Assembly: GCF_006658505.1 (NCBI RefSeq) | Contig: NZ_VFUZ01000014.1 | Location: forward strand, 109,227 to 173,226 | Direction of reading: 5' to 3' | DNA length: 64,000 nucleotides | DNA from: Mesorhizobium sp. B2-4-15 | GTDB lineage: Bacteria > Pseudomonadota > Alphaproteobacteria > Rhizobiales > Rhizobiaceae | Part shown: in pieces, positions 7,264 through 15,852 of the stretch | Layout of the letters: every line of letters starts with the position of its first letter | How positions within the stretch are numbered: position 1 is the stretch's first letter | Translations under genes and position numbers: made by a program | The notes under the pieces: generated by a model | The model's database searches: none | What the model was told of the DNA's origin: nothing | Seen by the model: only the letters and a program-made list of their open reading frames with translations

Positions 7264-8577
7264 ATGACCTCGGCGACTATCCCAGAATCGAGCCAGTTCG
7301 TACTCGCCAACGCCCGACTTCATGCGTCCCTGACACCAGGCCTTGCCGCTGCCTTCGACAGCGATGGCTTTACGCTTGCCGACATCACCGTCGCCGACGG
7401 CAGGATTTCCAGCATCGCCGCGCGTGGCCGCGCAACGACGCCGGCTGGTGCCATCGATCTTGCCGGCCGTATCGTGCTGCCCTGTTTCGTCGACTGCCAT
7501 ACCCATATCGACAAGGGCCATATCTGGCCGCGAAAACCCAATCCCGACGGCACCTTCATGGGCGCGCTGAATGCCACCGGCGCCGATCGCGCTGCCCGCT
7601 GGAGTGCGCAGGATGTTGCGCGGCGCATGGATTTCTCGCTGCGCTCGGCCTACGCGCATGGCACCAGGGCGCTGCGCACCCATCTCGACAGCGTCGCGCC
7701 GCAGGAGGAGATCTCCTGGCCGGTGTTTGAGACGATGCGTGAGACATGGCGCGGCCGCATCGAATTGCAGGGCGCCTGCCTGCTCGGCATCGAGGGCGTG
7801 CGCGATAGGAAATGGTTCGACAGGCTGGCGAAACGGGTTGCCGCCGCCAAGGGCGTGCTCGGCGTCGTCACCTATATGGTGCCGGATCTGGAAGAGCTGC
7901 TCGACCATGTCTTCGCGCAGGCGATCAAGCACGGGCTCGATCTCGATTTCCATGCCGACGAGACCGACGACATCGCGGCCATCTCGCTGAAGAAGATCGC
8001 CGAGGCCGCACTCTGGAACGGTTTCGAGGGCAAGATCCTCGTCGGCCATTGCTGCTCACTGGCGCGTCAGCCCGACCTCGAAGTGATGGACACGCTGGAC
8101 AAGGTGGCGAAGGCCGGGTTGGCGGTGGTGTCGCTGCCGATGTGCAATCTCTATCTGCAGGACCGGCGGACCGACCACACGACCCCACGCTGGCGTGGCG
8201 TGACGCTGCTGCACGAGATGAGGGCGAGGGGCATTCCGGTCGCGGTGGCTTCCGACAACACGCGCGATCCCTTCTATGCCTATGGCGATCTCGATATGCT
8301 GGAGGTCTACCGCATGGCGACACGCATCCTGCATTTCGACCATCCGGTCGCCGATTGGCCGCAAGCGGTCACCGCGACGCCGGCGAGCGTGATGCGGCTC
8401 GATGGTTTCGGCACGCTTGCCGTCGGCGGCGATGCCGATTTCATCCTGTTCAAAGGCCGGAGCTGGACGGAATTGCTGTCGCGGCCCGAATCGGATCGCA
8501 TCGTCGTGCGCGCCGGGCGCGCGATCGACCGGCAATTGCCCGACTATGCCGAACTCGACGAACTGATGGTGGAATGA
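7264..8577 (+). CDS. Cytosine-deaminase-like amidohydrolase
   Basis: A 437-residue metal-dependent amidohydrolase resembling CodA. Motifs are DCHTHIDKGH (His79, His81), DFHADETDD, VGHCCSL and the metal Asp in VASDNTRDPFYAYGD. These match the cytosine deaminase pattern of His-x-His, His-Asp-Glu, Gly-His and Ser-Asp. It would hydrolyse or deaminate a cyclic nitrogen compound in the cytosol; cytosine, creatinine and hydroxymethylpyrimidine-like rings are candidates. The start follows directly on the palindromic repeat, whose GAGGGG is the likely ribosome site. Its stop overlaps the next start as ATGA, so it is coupled with the FAD-linked oxidase. Confidence 0.87.
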   Translation: MTSATIPESSQFVLANARLHASLTPGLAAAFDSDGFTLADITVADGRISSIAARGRATTPAGAIDLAGRIVLPCFVDCHTHIDKGHIWPRKPNPDGTFMGALNATGADRAARWSAQDVARRMDFSLRSAYAHGTRALRTHLDSVAPQEEISWPVFETMRETWRGRIELQGACLLGIEGVRDRKWFDRLAKRVAAAKGVLGVVTYMVPDLEELLDHVFAQAIKHGLDLDFHADETDDIAAISLKKIAEAALWNGFEGKILVGHCCSLARQPDLEVMDTLDKVAKAGLAVVSLPMCNLYLQDRRTDHTTPRWRGVTLLHEMRARGIPVAVASDNTRDPFYAYGDLDMLEVYRMATRILHFDHPVADWPQAVTATPASVMRLDGFGTLAVGGDADFILFKGRSWTELLSRPESDRIVVRAGRAIDRQLPDYAELDELMVE

Positions 8578-9980
8578 TGGACGTTTCGGCGCTCAAACGT
8601 GATCTCGACGGGATAAAACTCGACGATAATCCGGCCATCGTCCAGCAGAAGAGCCGCGACTTCTACTGGTACAGTCCAGTCCTGAAACAGCAGCTCGACC
8701 ATGTCACCGGCGACCTGATCGTGACGCCGAAGAACGAGACCGAACTGATCCGTGTGCTTGCCGCCTGTCACCGGCATGGCGTGCCGGTGACGCCGCGCGG
8801 CAGCGGCACCGGCAATTATGGGCAGGCGATGCCGCTTTCGGGAGGCGTGGTGCTCAACCTCGCCGAAATGAACGAGATCAAGTCGATCGGCCCGGGCCGC
8901 GTGGTGACCGGGCCAGGTGCGGTGCTGGCCGACATCGACAAGGCAACGCGCGCGCATTCCGGGCAGGAGCTGCGGCTGTCGCCGTCCACCTACAACACCG
9001 CCTCGATCGGCGGTTTCATCGCCGGCGGTTCGGGCGGCGTCGGCTCGATCAATTTCGGCGGCTTGCGCGATTTCGGCAATGTGCTGCGCCTGCGCGTGGT
9101 GACGATGGAGGCGGAGCCCAAAGTGCTCGAACTCACCGGCGAGGACCTGCACAAGGTGACCCACGCCTATGGCACGAACGGTATCATCACCGAAGTCGAG
9201 ATGCCGCTGACCGCGGCCTATGAGTGGGTCGATGTCATCGTCGGCTTCGACACCTTCATGGGTGCGGCGCGCTACGGCAACGCGCTCGCCCGCCAGGATG
9301 GCATCCTGACCAAGCTGATCACGCCGATATCAGCGCCCGTGCCGCAGCTCTATTTCAAACGGCACCAGAAGTTTTTCAGGGAAGGGCAAAGCATCTGCGT
9401 CGCGATGGTGGCGCGGCATGGGCTCGATGCCTTCCTTGCCTTCACCCGGCGGGCCGGCGGTGACGTGATCTTCAACGCCGCCGTCGCAACGCCGGACGAG
9501 AAGAAGGGCCTGCCGCCGGCCTATGAGCTGGCCTGGAACCATACGACGCTGAGGGCGCTGCGGGTCGATCCCGACATCACCTATCTGCAGTCGCTCTATC
9601 CCTTTCCCAACCAGCTGGCGCTGGTCGAGAAGATGGACGCGATGTTTCCAGGCGAAGTCTTTTCGCATCTCGAATTCGTGCGGCTGGACGGCAACATCAC
9701 CTGTTTCGGCTTGCCGCTGGTCAAGTTCACCACCGAGGCGCGGCTCGACGAGGTCGTCCGGCTGCATGAGGAGAATGGCTGCCCGATCTTCAACCCGCAT
9801 CGCTATACGCTGGAGGAGGGCGGGATGAAGCAGACGGATGCGGTGCAGCTGGCCTTCAAGCGCGAGACCGATCCGCAAGGCCTGCTCAACCCCGGCAAGA
9901 TGATCGCCTGGGAAAATCCGGACTACGACTATCGTTCGGGCCGGACTTTTTTGTTCAAGGGGCTGCAAAAGGCCGATTGA
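8574..9980 (+). CDS. FAD-binding oxidoreductase, VAO/GlcD type
   Basis: A 468-residue flavoprotein of the vanillyl-alcohol-oxidase family. The PP-loop and FAD region are visible as VTPRGSGTGNYGQAMPLSGG near residues 75-95, then GAVLADIDKA, STYNTASIGGFIAGGSGGVGS and GTNGIITEVEMPL. The C-terminal part has FNPHRYTLEEGGMKQTD and QGLLNPGKM, as in glycolate/lactate-type oxidases. ATG 8574 overlaps the amidohydrolase stop. It probably oxidises a hydroxy acid or alcohol intermediate of the same pathway; the substrate is unknown. Confidence 0.87.
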   Translation: MMDVSALKRDLDGIKLDDNPAIVQQKSRDFYWYSPVLKQQLDHVTGDLIVTPKNETELIRVLAACHRHGVPVTPRGSGTGNYGQAMPLSGGVVLNLAEMNEIKSIGPGRVVTGPGAVLADIDKATRAHSGQELRLSPSTYNTASIGGFIAGGSGGVGSINFGGLRDFGNVLRLRVVTMEAEPKVLELTGEDLHKVTHAYGTNGIITEVEMPLTAAYEWVDVIVGFDTFMGAARYGNALARQDGILTKLITPISAPVPQLYFKRHQKFFREGQSICVAMVARHGLDAFLAFTRRAGGDVIFNAAVATPDEKKGLPPAYELAWNHTTLRALRVDPDITYLQSLYPFPNQLALVEKMDAMFPGEVFSHLEFVRLDGNITCFGLPLVKFTTEARLDEVVRLHEENGCPIFNPHRYTLEEGGMKQTDAVQLAFKRETDPQGLLNPGKMIAWENPDYDYRSGRTFLFKGLQKAD

Positions 9981-10561
9981 TGAACATCCTCGTCCTCTTT
10001 GCCCATCCGGTCGAGACCAGCTTCAATGCCGGCCTGCACCGTATGATCGTCGAGCGGCTGAGGGCGGCGGGCCATTCGGTCGATGACTGTGACCTCTACG
10101 CCGAGGATTTCGACCCGAGGCTGACCCGCAAGGAGAGGCTGGACTATCACAACCAGCGCGCTCCCGGGGAGGCTGTTGCGCCCTATGTCGAGCGCCTGTT
10201 GCGGGCCGATGCGCTGGTGCTTTCCTATCCGGTCTGGAATTATGGCTTCCCGGCGATGCTGAAGGGCTTTTTCGATCGCGTGTTTCTGCCAGGCGTGTCG
10301 TTCAAGTTGGTCGATGGCAAGGTGCAGCCTTCGCTGCACAACATCAAGAAGGTCGCCGCTGTCACCACCTATGGCGGCAGCCGGGTTCGCGCCATCTTGA
10401 TGGGCGATCCGCCGCGCAAGCTGATCAAGCGCATGCTGCGCGCCACGGTAAAGCCCGGCGCGCCCGTGACTTACCTCGCGCACTACGCAATGAACCTGTC
10501 GACCGACCAGACGCGGAAGGCCTTCATGACAAAGGTCGCGGCGCGCATGGATGCGTTCTGA
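9980..10561 (+). CDS. Flavodoxin-fold NAD(P)H quinone reductase, paralog 1
   Basis: A 193-residue protein of the Flavodoxin_2 family (KefF/MdaB/NQO1 type), which reduces quinones or similar acceptors with NAD(P)H and FMN or FAD. Seen: NILVLFAHPVETSFNAGL at the N-terminus, SYPVWNYGFPAMLKGFFDRVF (flavin and substrate site) and TTYGGS. The ATG overlaps the preceding stop by one base (TGATG), and its own stop overlaps the next ATG in the same way. It forms a tandem pair with the following paralog. Confidence 0.88.
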   Translation: MNILVLFAHPVETSFNAGLHRMIVERLRAAGHSVDDCDLYAEDFDPRLTRKERLDYHNQRAPGEAVAPYVERLLRADALVLSYPVWNYGFPAMLKGFFDRVFLPGVSFKLVDGKVQPSLHNIKKVAAVTTYGGSRVRAILMGDPPRKLIKRMLRATVKPGAPVTYLAHYAMNLSTDQTRKAFMTKVAARMDAF

Positions 10562-11145
10562 TGCGGGTCCTCGTCGTCTACTGCCATCCGGTGCCGGAAA
10601 GTTTTTGTGCCGCAATCCGCGACACCGCCATGGACGTTCTGAGGCGAAGAGGCTGGGACGTGCGGCTGCTCGATCTCTACGCGGAGAAGTTCGACCCGGT
10701 GATGGGCTGCGAGGAGCGGCGCACCTACAATGAGCGGGCGCCGCAAGATCCGGCGCTGAAGCCGCATTTCGAACTGCTCAACTGGGCGGAGGCGATCCTG
10801 TTCGTCTATCCGACCTGGTGGTACGGGCTGCCGGCTATGCTGAAGGGTTGGCTCGACCGGGTGTGGGCCACCGACATCGCCTTCAAGCTGGCAGGCAAGG
10901 GAGGGATCAAGTCGCTGATGACGCATGTCACCAAGGTCGGCGTTATCACCACCTGCGGCGCGCCGACCTGGTGGAGCGTCGTCGTCGGCCAACCGGGGCG
11001 CAAAACCCTGCTGCGCGGCATGCGGGCGCTCTGTGCGACGCGCTGCCGGACATTCTTCCTGGCACACTATCTGATGGATGCCTCGACGCCACGGACACGG
11101 GCGGCGTTCCTGGCGAAGGTGCGGGCGAAGCTGGAAAGGTTTTGA
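10561..11145 (+). CDS. Flavodoxin-fold NAD(P)H quinone reductase, paralog 2
   Basis: A 194-residue Flavodoxin_2 protein, clearly homologous to the preceding gene: LVVYCHPVPESFCAA, LDLYAEKFDPVM, YPTWWYGLPAMLKGWLDRVW and ITTCGAPTWWS. The one-base overlap of stop and start (TGATG) implies co-translation. Two divergent paralogs kept side by side may work as a heterodimer or on successive substrates. It is the last gene of the catabolic cluster and is followed by a palindromic repeat. Confidence 0.88.
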   Translation: MRVLVVYCHPVPESFCAAIRDTAMDVLRRRGWDVRLLDLYAEKFDPVMGCEERRTYNERAPQDPALKPHFELLNWAEAILFVYPTWWYGLPAMLKGWLDRVWATDIAFKLAGKGGIKSLMTHVTKVGVITTCGAPTWWSVVVGQPGRKTLLRGMRALCATRCRTFFLAHYLMDASTPRTRAAFLAKVRAKLERF

Positions 11146-11152
11146 GCGCAGG

Positions 11153-11310
11153 ACTTCCCTTCTCCCCTTGTGGAGAAGGTGGCCGAGCGAAGCTCAGTCG
11201 GATGAGGGGTGCTCCAGGGAACACCAGCGTCTCATTCCTTCCAACACCCCTCAACCGTCTCGGCGCCATGCGCCGATCCACCTTCTCCCACAAGGGGAGA
11301 AGGGAGAAGT
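11153..11310. repeat. RIME-like palindromic intergenic repeat
   Basis: The outer arms are near-perfect inverted repeats: ACTTCCCTTCTCCCCTTGTG at the left end and CACAAGGGGAGAAGGGAGAAGT-type sequence at the right end. The centre contains GCGCCATGCGCC-like palindromic sequence. It lies between the convergent quinone reductase and dimethylglycine-dehydrogenase-like genes. Confidence 0.8.
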
Positions 11311-11316
11311 GGCCCG

Positions 11317-13776
11317 CTACATCTTCACCCTTTCCGCCTTCGGATCATACATCGGCTTCAGCGACGCTTCCGCCGCGAAACGTTCGCCGGCGATCTCGAT
11401 CTCGTAGGTCGAGGCCAGCACATCCGCCTCGCTTTCGCCCTGGCAAGGCACATAACCCAACCCGATCGCACCGCCGAGATGGTGGCCGTAATTGCCCGAT
11501 GTGACCGGGCCGACGATCTTGCCGTCGCGCAGTATCGCTTCATTGTGGAAGAGCAGCGGCTGCGGGTCTTTCAGGCGGAACTGCACCAGCCGGCGGGCCA
11601 ATCCGGCTTCCTTCTTCTTCAGCACAGCATCGCGGCCGATGAAGTCGCCCTTAGCCGTCTTCACCGCGAAGCCGAGGCCTGCTTCCAGCACATTGTCCTC
11701 GTCGGTGATGTCGTGGCCGAAATGGCGGAAGGCCTTTTCGATGCGGCAGGAATCCAGCGTGTGCAGCCCGCAGAGTTTCAGCCCGACATCGGCGCCCGCC
11801 TCCTCGATCGCCTCGAAGACATGGGCCGCCTGGTCGGTCGAGACATAGAGTTCCCAGCCGAGCTCGCCGACATAGGTGACGCGGTGGGCGCGGGCGAGAC
11901 CCATGCCGATCTCGATCTCCTGGAAGGTGCCGAAAGGATGGGCTTCGTTGGAGAAATTGTTCGGGCTGACCTTCTGGATCAGCTTTCGCGCATCCGGGCC
12001 CATCACGCAGAGCACGCTTTCAGCGGCGGTTACATCGGTGATGACCACGAAGGCCTCACCGATATGCCGGCGCAGCCAGGCCAGATCGCGCTGCAGCGTG
12101 GCGCCGGGGACGACGAGGAAGTAGGCCGTATCCGACAGGCGCGAGACGGTGAGGTCGCTTTCGATCCCGCCACGCTGGTTGAGCATCTGCGTGTAGACGA
12201 TCTTGCCCGGCGCAACGTCCATGTCGTTGGCGCACAGTTTCTGCAGGAAGGAGCAGGCGTCGCGGCCCTCGACGCGGATCTTGCCGAACGAGGTCATGTC
12301 GAACAGGCCGACCTTGTTACGAACCGCCAGATGTTCTTCGCGCTGGTTGTCGAACCAGTTCTGCCGCTTCCAGGAATAGCGGTATTCGCGCTCCTGTCCC
12401 TCCCGGGCGAACCAGTTGGCACGCTCCCAGCCGGCGACCTCGCCGAACACGGCGCCCCGTGCCTTCAGATGCTCATGCAAGGGCGAGCGGCGCACACCGC
12501 GCGACGTCGCCATCTGGCGGTAGGGGAAATGGTCGGCGTAGAGCAGGCCGAGCGTTTCGGAAACGCGCTCCTTGAGATAGCGGCGGTTCCTCTGGAACGG
12601 CTGGGTGCGGCGGATATCGACTTCCCACAGGTCGAACGGCGCTTCGCCATCGTTGATCCACTGCGCCAGAGCCATGCCGGCGCCGCCGGAAGAGACGATG
12701 CCGATCGAATTGTAGCCTGTCGCCATCCAGTAGCCCCGAAGTTCCGGCGCTTCACCGAGATAGTAGCGGTCGTCGGGCGTGAAACTTTCGGGACCGTTGA
12801 AGAAGGTATGGATGCCGGCGGTGGCCAGCATCGGCATGCGGTTGACGCCCATTTCGAGGATTGGCTCGAAATGATCCATGTCCTCGGGCAGCTGGTCGAA
12901 GCAGAAATCCTCACGGATGCCGTCCATGCCCCACGGCTTGGCCACCGGCTCGAAGGCGCCGAGCATCATCTTGCCGGCATCTTCCTTATAGTAAGCGCAT
13001 TCGTCCGGCACGCGCAGGACCGGCAAGCGGCTCAAGCCGGGGATCGGCTCGGTGACAAGATAAAAGTGCTCGCAGGCATGCAGCGGGATGTTCACGCCGT
13101 TCCGCGCGCCGAGATCGCGCGCCCACATGCCGGCGCAGTTGATGACGATGTCGGCCTCGATCGTGCCCTGGTCTTCGCCACGTGCCCAGGACACGCCGGC
13201 AACGCGGCCCGCCTTCGTGTGGACCGTGGTGACCTTCACGTTCTCCACGATGGTGGCGCCGCGCTGGCGCGCGCCCTTGGCCAAAGCCATGGCGATGTTG
13301 GCGGGGTCGCACTGGCCGTCGAGCGGCAGATGCACGGCGCCGACGACGTCGGAGACATTGAGATGCGGATACATTTCCTTGACTTCGCTGGGCGAAATCT
13401 CGCGCACGTCGACATCGAAGGCGCGGGCGAGCGAGGCCTGCCGGTAGATTTCGTGCTTGCGCTCCTCGGTCAGCGCCACGGTGATCGAGCCGACCTGGCG
13501 CATGCCGGTGCCGACCTCGGTCTCGGCTTCCAGCCTGACGTAGAGGTCGGCGGAATATTTCGCCAGCCGTGTCATGTTCTGCGAACCGCGCAGCTGGCCG
13601 ATCAGGCCGGCGGCGTGCCATGTCGTGCCCGATGTCAACTGCTTGCGCTCGAGCAACACGATATCGGTCCAGCCGAGCTTGGCCAGATGATAGGCGACCG
13701 AACAGCCGGAGACGCCACCGCCGATGATGACCGCGCGTGCCTTGGTGGGGATAACCTTGGGAGCGGGGGTGTTCAT
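11317..13776 (-). CDS. Dimethylglycine-dehydrogenase-like flavoprotein 1 (DAO plus GcvT domains)
   Basis: An 819-residue two-domain oxidative N-demethylase. The N-terminal FAD domain has VIIGGGVSGCSVAYHLAKLGW and SGTTWHAAG; His54 is the residue that carries covalent FAD in this family. The C-terminal half is an aminomethyltransferase (GcvT) domain that hands formaldehyde-level carbon to tetrahydrofolate: VGLFDMTSFGKIRVEGRDA, CVMGPDARKL, RVTYVGELGWELYV and the final GNYGHHLGGAIGLGYV. The ATG overlaps the upstream aminotransferase stop (ATGA). It is the last gene of the four-gene operon 18302-11317. Dimethylglycine or sarcosine is the likely type of substrate, but paralogs of this family differ. 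Confidence 0.9.
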   Translation of the reverse strand: MNTPAPKVIPTKARAVIIGGGVSGCSVAYHLAKLGWTDIVLLERKQLTSGTTWHAAGLIGQLRGSQNMTRLAKYSADLYVRLEAETEVGTGMRQVGSITVALTEERKHEIYRQASLARAFDVDVREISPSEVKEMYPHLNVSDVVGAVHLPLDGQCDPANIAMALAKGARQRGATIVENVKVTTVHTKAGRVAGVSWARGEDQGTIEADIVINCAGMWARDLGARNGVNIPLHACEHFYLVTEPIPGLSRLPVLRVPDECAYYKEDAGKMMLGAFEPVAKPWGMDGIREDFCFDQLPEDMDHFEPILEMGVNRMPMLATAGIHTFFNGPESFTPDDRYYLGEAPELRGYWMATGYNSIGIVSSGGAGMALAQWINDGEAPFDLWEVDIRRTQPFQRNRRYLKERVSETLGLLYADHFPYRQMATSRGVRRSPLHEHLKARGAVFGEVAGWERANWFAREGQEREYRYSWKRQNWFDNQREEHLAVRNKVGLFDMTSFGKIRVEGRDACSFLQKLCANDMDVAPGKIVYTQMLNQRGGIESDLTVSRLSDTAYFLVVPGATLQRDLAWLRRHIGEAFVVITDVTAAESVLCVMGPDARKLIQKVSPNNFSNEAHPFGTFQEIEIGMGLARAHRVTYVGELGWELYVSTDQAAHVFEAIEEAGADVGLKLCGLHTLDSCRIEKAFRHFGHDITDEDNVLEAGLGFAVKTAKGDFIGRDAVLKKKEAGLARRLVQFRLKDPQPLLFHNEAILRDGKIVGPVTSGNYGHHLGGAIGLGYVPCQGESEADVLASTYEIEIAGERFAAEASLKPMYDPKAERVKM

Positions 13777-14954
13777 GCGGCCTCGCGGCGATAGTTGGAA
13801 GCAAAACGGCGCAGCCTGGCCGCTGCTTCCTGCAGAACGGGCTCGGGCTGGCAGAGGCTGATGCGGATATGGCCGGCGGCGGCCTCGCCGAAGCTGGAGC
13901 CTGGCATCACGCCGACATTCTCCTTGTCGAGCAAGGCGAAGGCGAATTTCTCATCGTCGGGTTCGACATCGGAGATGTCGAGCATGACATACATGCCGCC
14001 TTCGGAACCGCGCACCGTCACATCGTTCATGCCACGCAAGGCGTTGAGGAAGATGGTGCGGCGCGCCGCGTATCGTTCCGCGATGTCCTTCACCCCGTAC
14101 CGGTTTTCCAGGGCCTCGGCGCAGGCAATCGAGATGAAGGCCGGCAGTCCGTAGGTGGTCACCAGATTGAGATTGACGAGCAGCGCGATCATCGCTTCAG
14201 GACCGGTCAGCCAGCCCATGCGCCAGCCGGTCATGCCATGGCTCTTGGACATGGAATTGATAACCAGCGTGCGCTCGGCCATGCCCGGCAGCGAGCGCGG
14301 CGAGACATGCTCGCCGCCGCCCAGCGTCCAGTAGACCTCGTCCGACAGCAGCCAGAGGTCATGCTCCCGGCAGATTTCGGCCAATTGTTCCAGCCGCTCG
14401 CGCGAATAGACCGCACCTGTCGGGTTGTTCGGCGTGTTGATCAGGATGGCGCGGGTATTGGGCCGCACTGCCGCGCGGATCATCTCGGCACGCGGCTGGA
14501 AACCGTCCTCGGCCGGTGTTTCAACGACGGTGAAACTGGCACCGGCGGCGCTGAACGTGTTGGGATAGGTGGCGTAGTAGGGCGCTACCACGATGGCGTG
14601 GTCGCCCTGATCGAGGACGGCCTGCACGGCCGCGTAAAGTGCTGCCTGGCCACCCGGTGTGGCGATGACCTGATCCGGCGTCGTCTCAATGCCGGTGCAG
14701 GCGGTGGAGGCCGTGGCCATTGCCTTGCGCAGGCGCGGCAGGCCTGGCAGCGGCGTGTAGTGATGGTTGCTGCCGCGAACCGCCGCCACGCAGGCTTCGA
14801 TCGTCTGCGAAGGCGTGTCGAAATCATGGTCGCCGACCGACAGCATGATGATGTCTTCGCCGGCTTCCTTGCGGGCCCAGGCGGCGAAGTGAACTTCCCA
14901 GCCATCCTTGCCCGAAGGCACGATGCCGGAAATGCGCGATGATGGTCTAGGCAT
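13773..14954 (-). CDS. PLP-dependent aminotransferase, class I/II
   Basis: A 393-residue fold-type I aminotransferase. Visible are SVGDHDFDTP, TPGGQAALYAAVQA, INTPNNPTGAVYSRE, LLSDEVYWTL and the PLP lysine in NSMSKSHGMTGWRMGW; RISLCQPEP near the C-terminus carries the carboxylate-binding Arg. The start overlaps the end of the homocysteine methyltransferase gene by 8 bp, and its stop overlaps the next start by 4 bp. It may remove the amino group of glycine or of a methionine-cycle amino acid made by its neighbours. The substrate cannot be read from sequence. Confidence 0.87.
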   Translation of the reverse strand: MPRPSSRISGIVPSGKDGWEVHFAAWARKEAGEDIIMLSVGDHDFDTPSQTIEACVAAVRGSNHHYTPLPGLPRLRKAMATASTACTGIETTPDQVIATPGGQAALYAAVQAVLDQGDHAIVVAPYYATYPNTFSAAGASFTVVETPAEDGFQPRAEMIRAAVRPNTRAILINTPNNPTGAVYSRERLEQLAEICREHDLWLLSDEVYWTLGGGEHVSPRSLPGMAERTLVINSMSKSHGMTGWRMGWLTGPEAMIALLVNLNLVTTYGLPAFISIACAEALENRYGVKDIAERYAARRTIFLNALRGMNDVTVRGSEGGMYVMLDISDVEPDDEKFAFALLDKENVGVMPGSSFGEAAAGHIRISLCQPEPVLQEAAARLRRFASNYRREAA

Positions 14955-15852
14955 TTGCTACTCCCGAAATCTCGTACCCTGTTTCTTCCAGCCGGTCGCG
15001 CAGCGCGGCGATGTGGCCCGGCCCGACCTCGCAGCAGCCGCCGACGATCTGGGCGCCGGCTTCGACCCAGCCCATCGCCTGATCGGCATAGGCCTCCGGA
15101 TCGAGATCGTGACGTGCGTGCAGCACCTCGACCGTGCCGCCGTGCTTCAACGCATCGATCGACGTGAAACCATTGGCATAGGCGCCAACCGGGCCGCCAA
15201 GTTCGATCAACTCAGGCAGCGCCGCCGCGATTGCCTCCGGGCGACAGCAGTTCAGCAACCGTGCGGCCACCGGCAAACCGCTCAGGGCGCTAGCCGCTGC
15301 GGCAATCGTCTCGCCGCTGCGCAGCCGGGGCTCACCGTGGTCGCAAAGCGTCCACGATACCCATACCGGCTTGCCGCTTTCCGACGCGGCGGTGACGGCC
15401 GCGCGCGCTTCCTCGGCGGATGCCATGGTTTCGCAAAGGAACAGGTCGACGCCATCCGCCTGCTCGGCAACGATACGGCGGTAGATATCGAGCGTGTCCT
15501 GGTAGGAAATGGTCAGTGCCGGCGCGTAGCTGCCGAAAAGCGGCGACAGGCAGCCGGCGATCGCCACGTCGCCGGCCTCGTCGCGCGCTTGCCTGGCCAG
15601 GTCGATGCCGCGCTTCTGCAATGGTTTGAACAGCTCCTCCGCGCCCTCGCGCGCCAGGCGTTCGGGCGTCGCCGAATAGGTGTTTATGGTGATGACGCGG
15701 GCACCGGCGCGGATGAACTCGGCATGCAGGCCGCGCACCAGATCGGGTTCGTCGATCAGCACCCTGGCCGACCACAGCGGCGTCGGCTCCGACTTGCTGC
15801 GCCGCACCAGTTCCTGGCCCATCCCGCCATCGGTGAGAATGACACGCTTCAT
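14947..15852 (-). CDS. Homocysteine S-methyltransferase family protein
   Basis: A 301-residue zinc-dependent methyltransferase of the MmuM/BHMT family. It begins MKRVILTDGGMGQELVRR, and the zinc cysteines are visible as LLNCCRPEA and IVGGCCEVG. ATG 15852 overlaps the stop of the upstream flavoprotein gene; a further upstream start is less likely. It lies between two dimethylglycine-dehydrogenase-like genes, so it may transfer the first methyl group of a betaine or sulfonium compound to homocysteine, leaving an N-methylated product for the flavoproteins. It is clearly distinct from the Bmt at 56990. Confidence 0.88.
   Translation of the reverse strand: MKRVILTDGGMGQELVRRSKSEPTPLWSARVLIDEPDLVRGLHAEFIRAGARVITINTYSATPERLAREGAEELFKPLQKRGIDLARQARDEAGDVAIAGCLSPLFGSYAPALTISYQDTLDIYRRIVAEQADGVDLFLCETMASAEEARAAVTAASESGKPVWVSWTLCDHGEPRLRSGETIAAAASALSGLPVAARLLNCCRPEAIAAALPELIELGGPVGAYANGFTSIDALKHGGTVEVLHARHDLDPEAYADQAMGWVEAGAQIVGGCCEVGPGHIAALRDRLEETGYEISGVANA

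Noticed and set aside
11209..13794. A long plus-strand open frame (over 800 codons) opposite flavoprotein 1.
   Set aside because: It mirrors the GC-rich coding strand and shows no domain, signal or ribosome site; the minus-strand protein has complete FAD and GcvT motifs.
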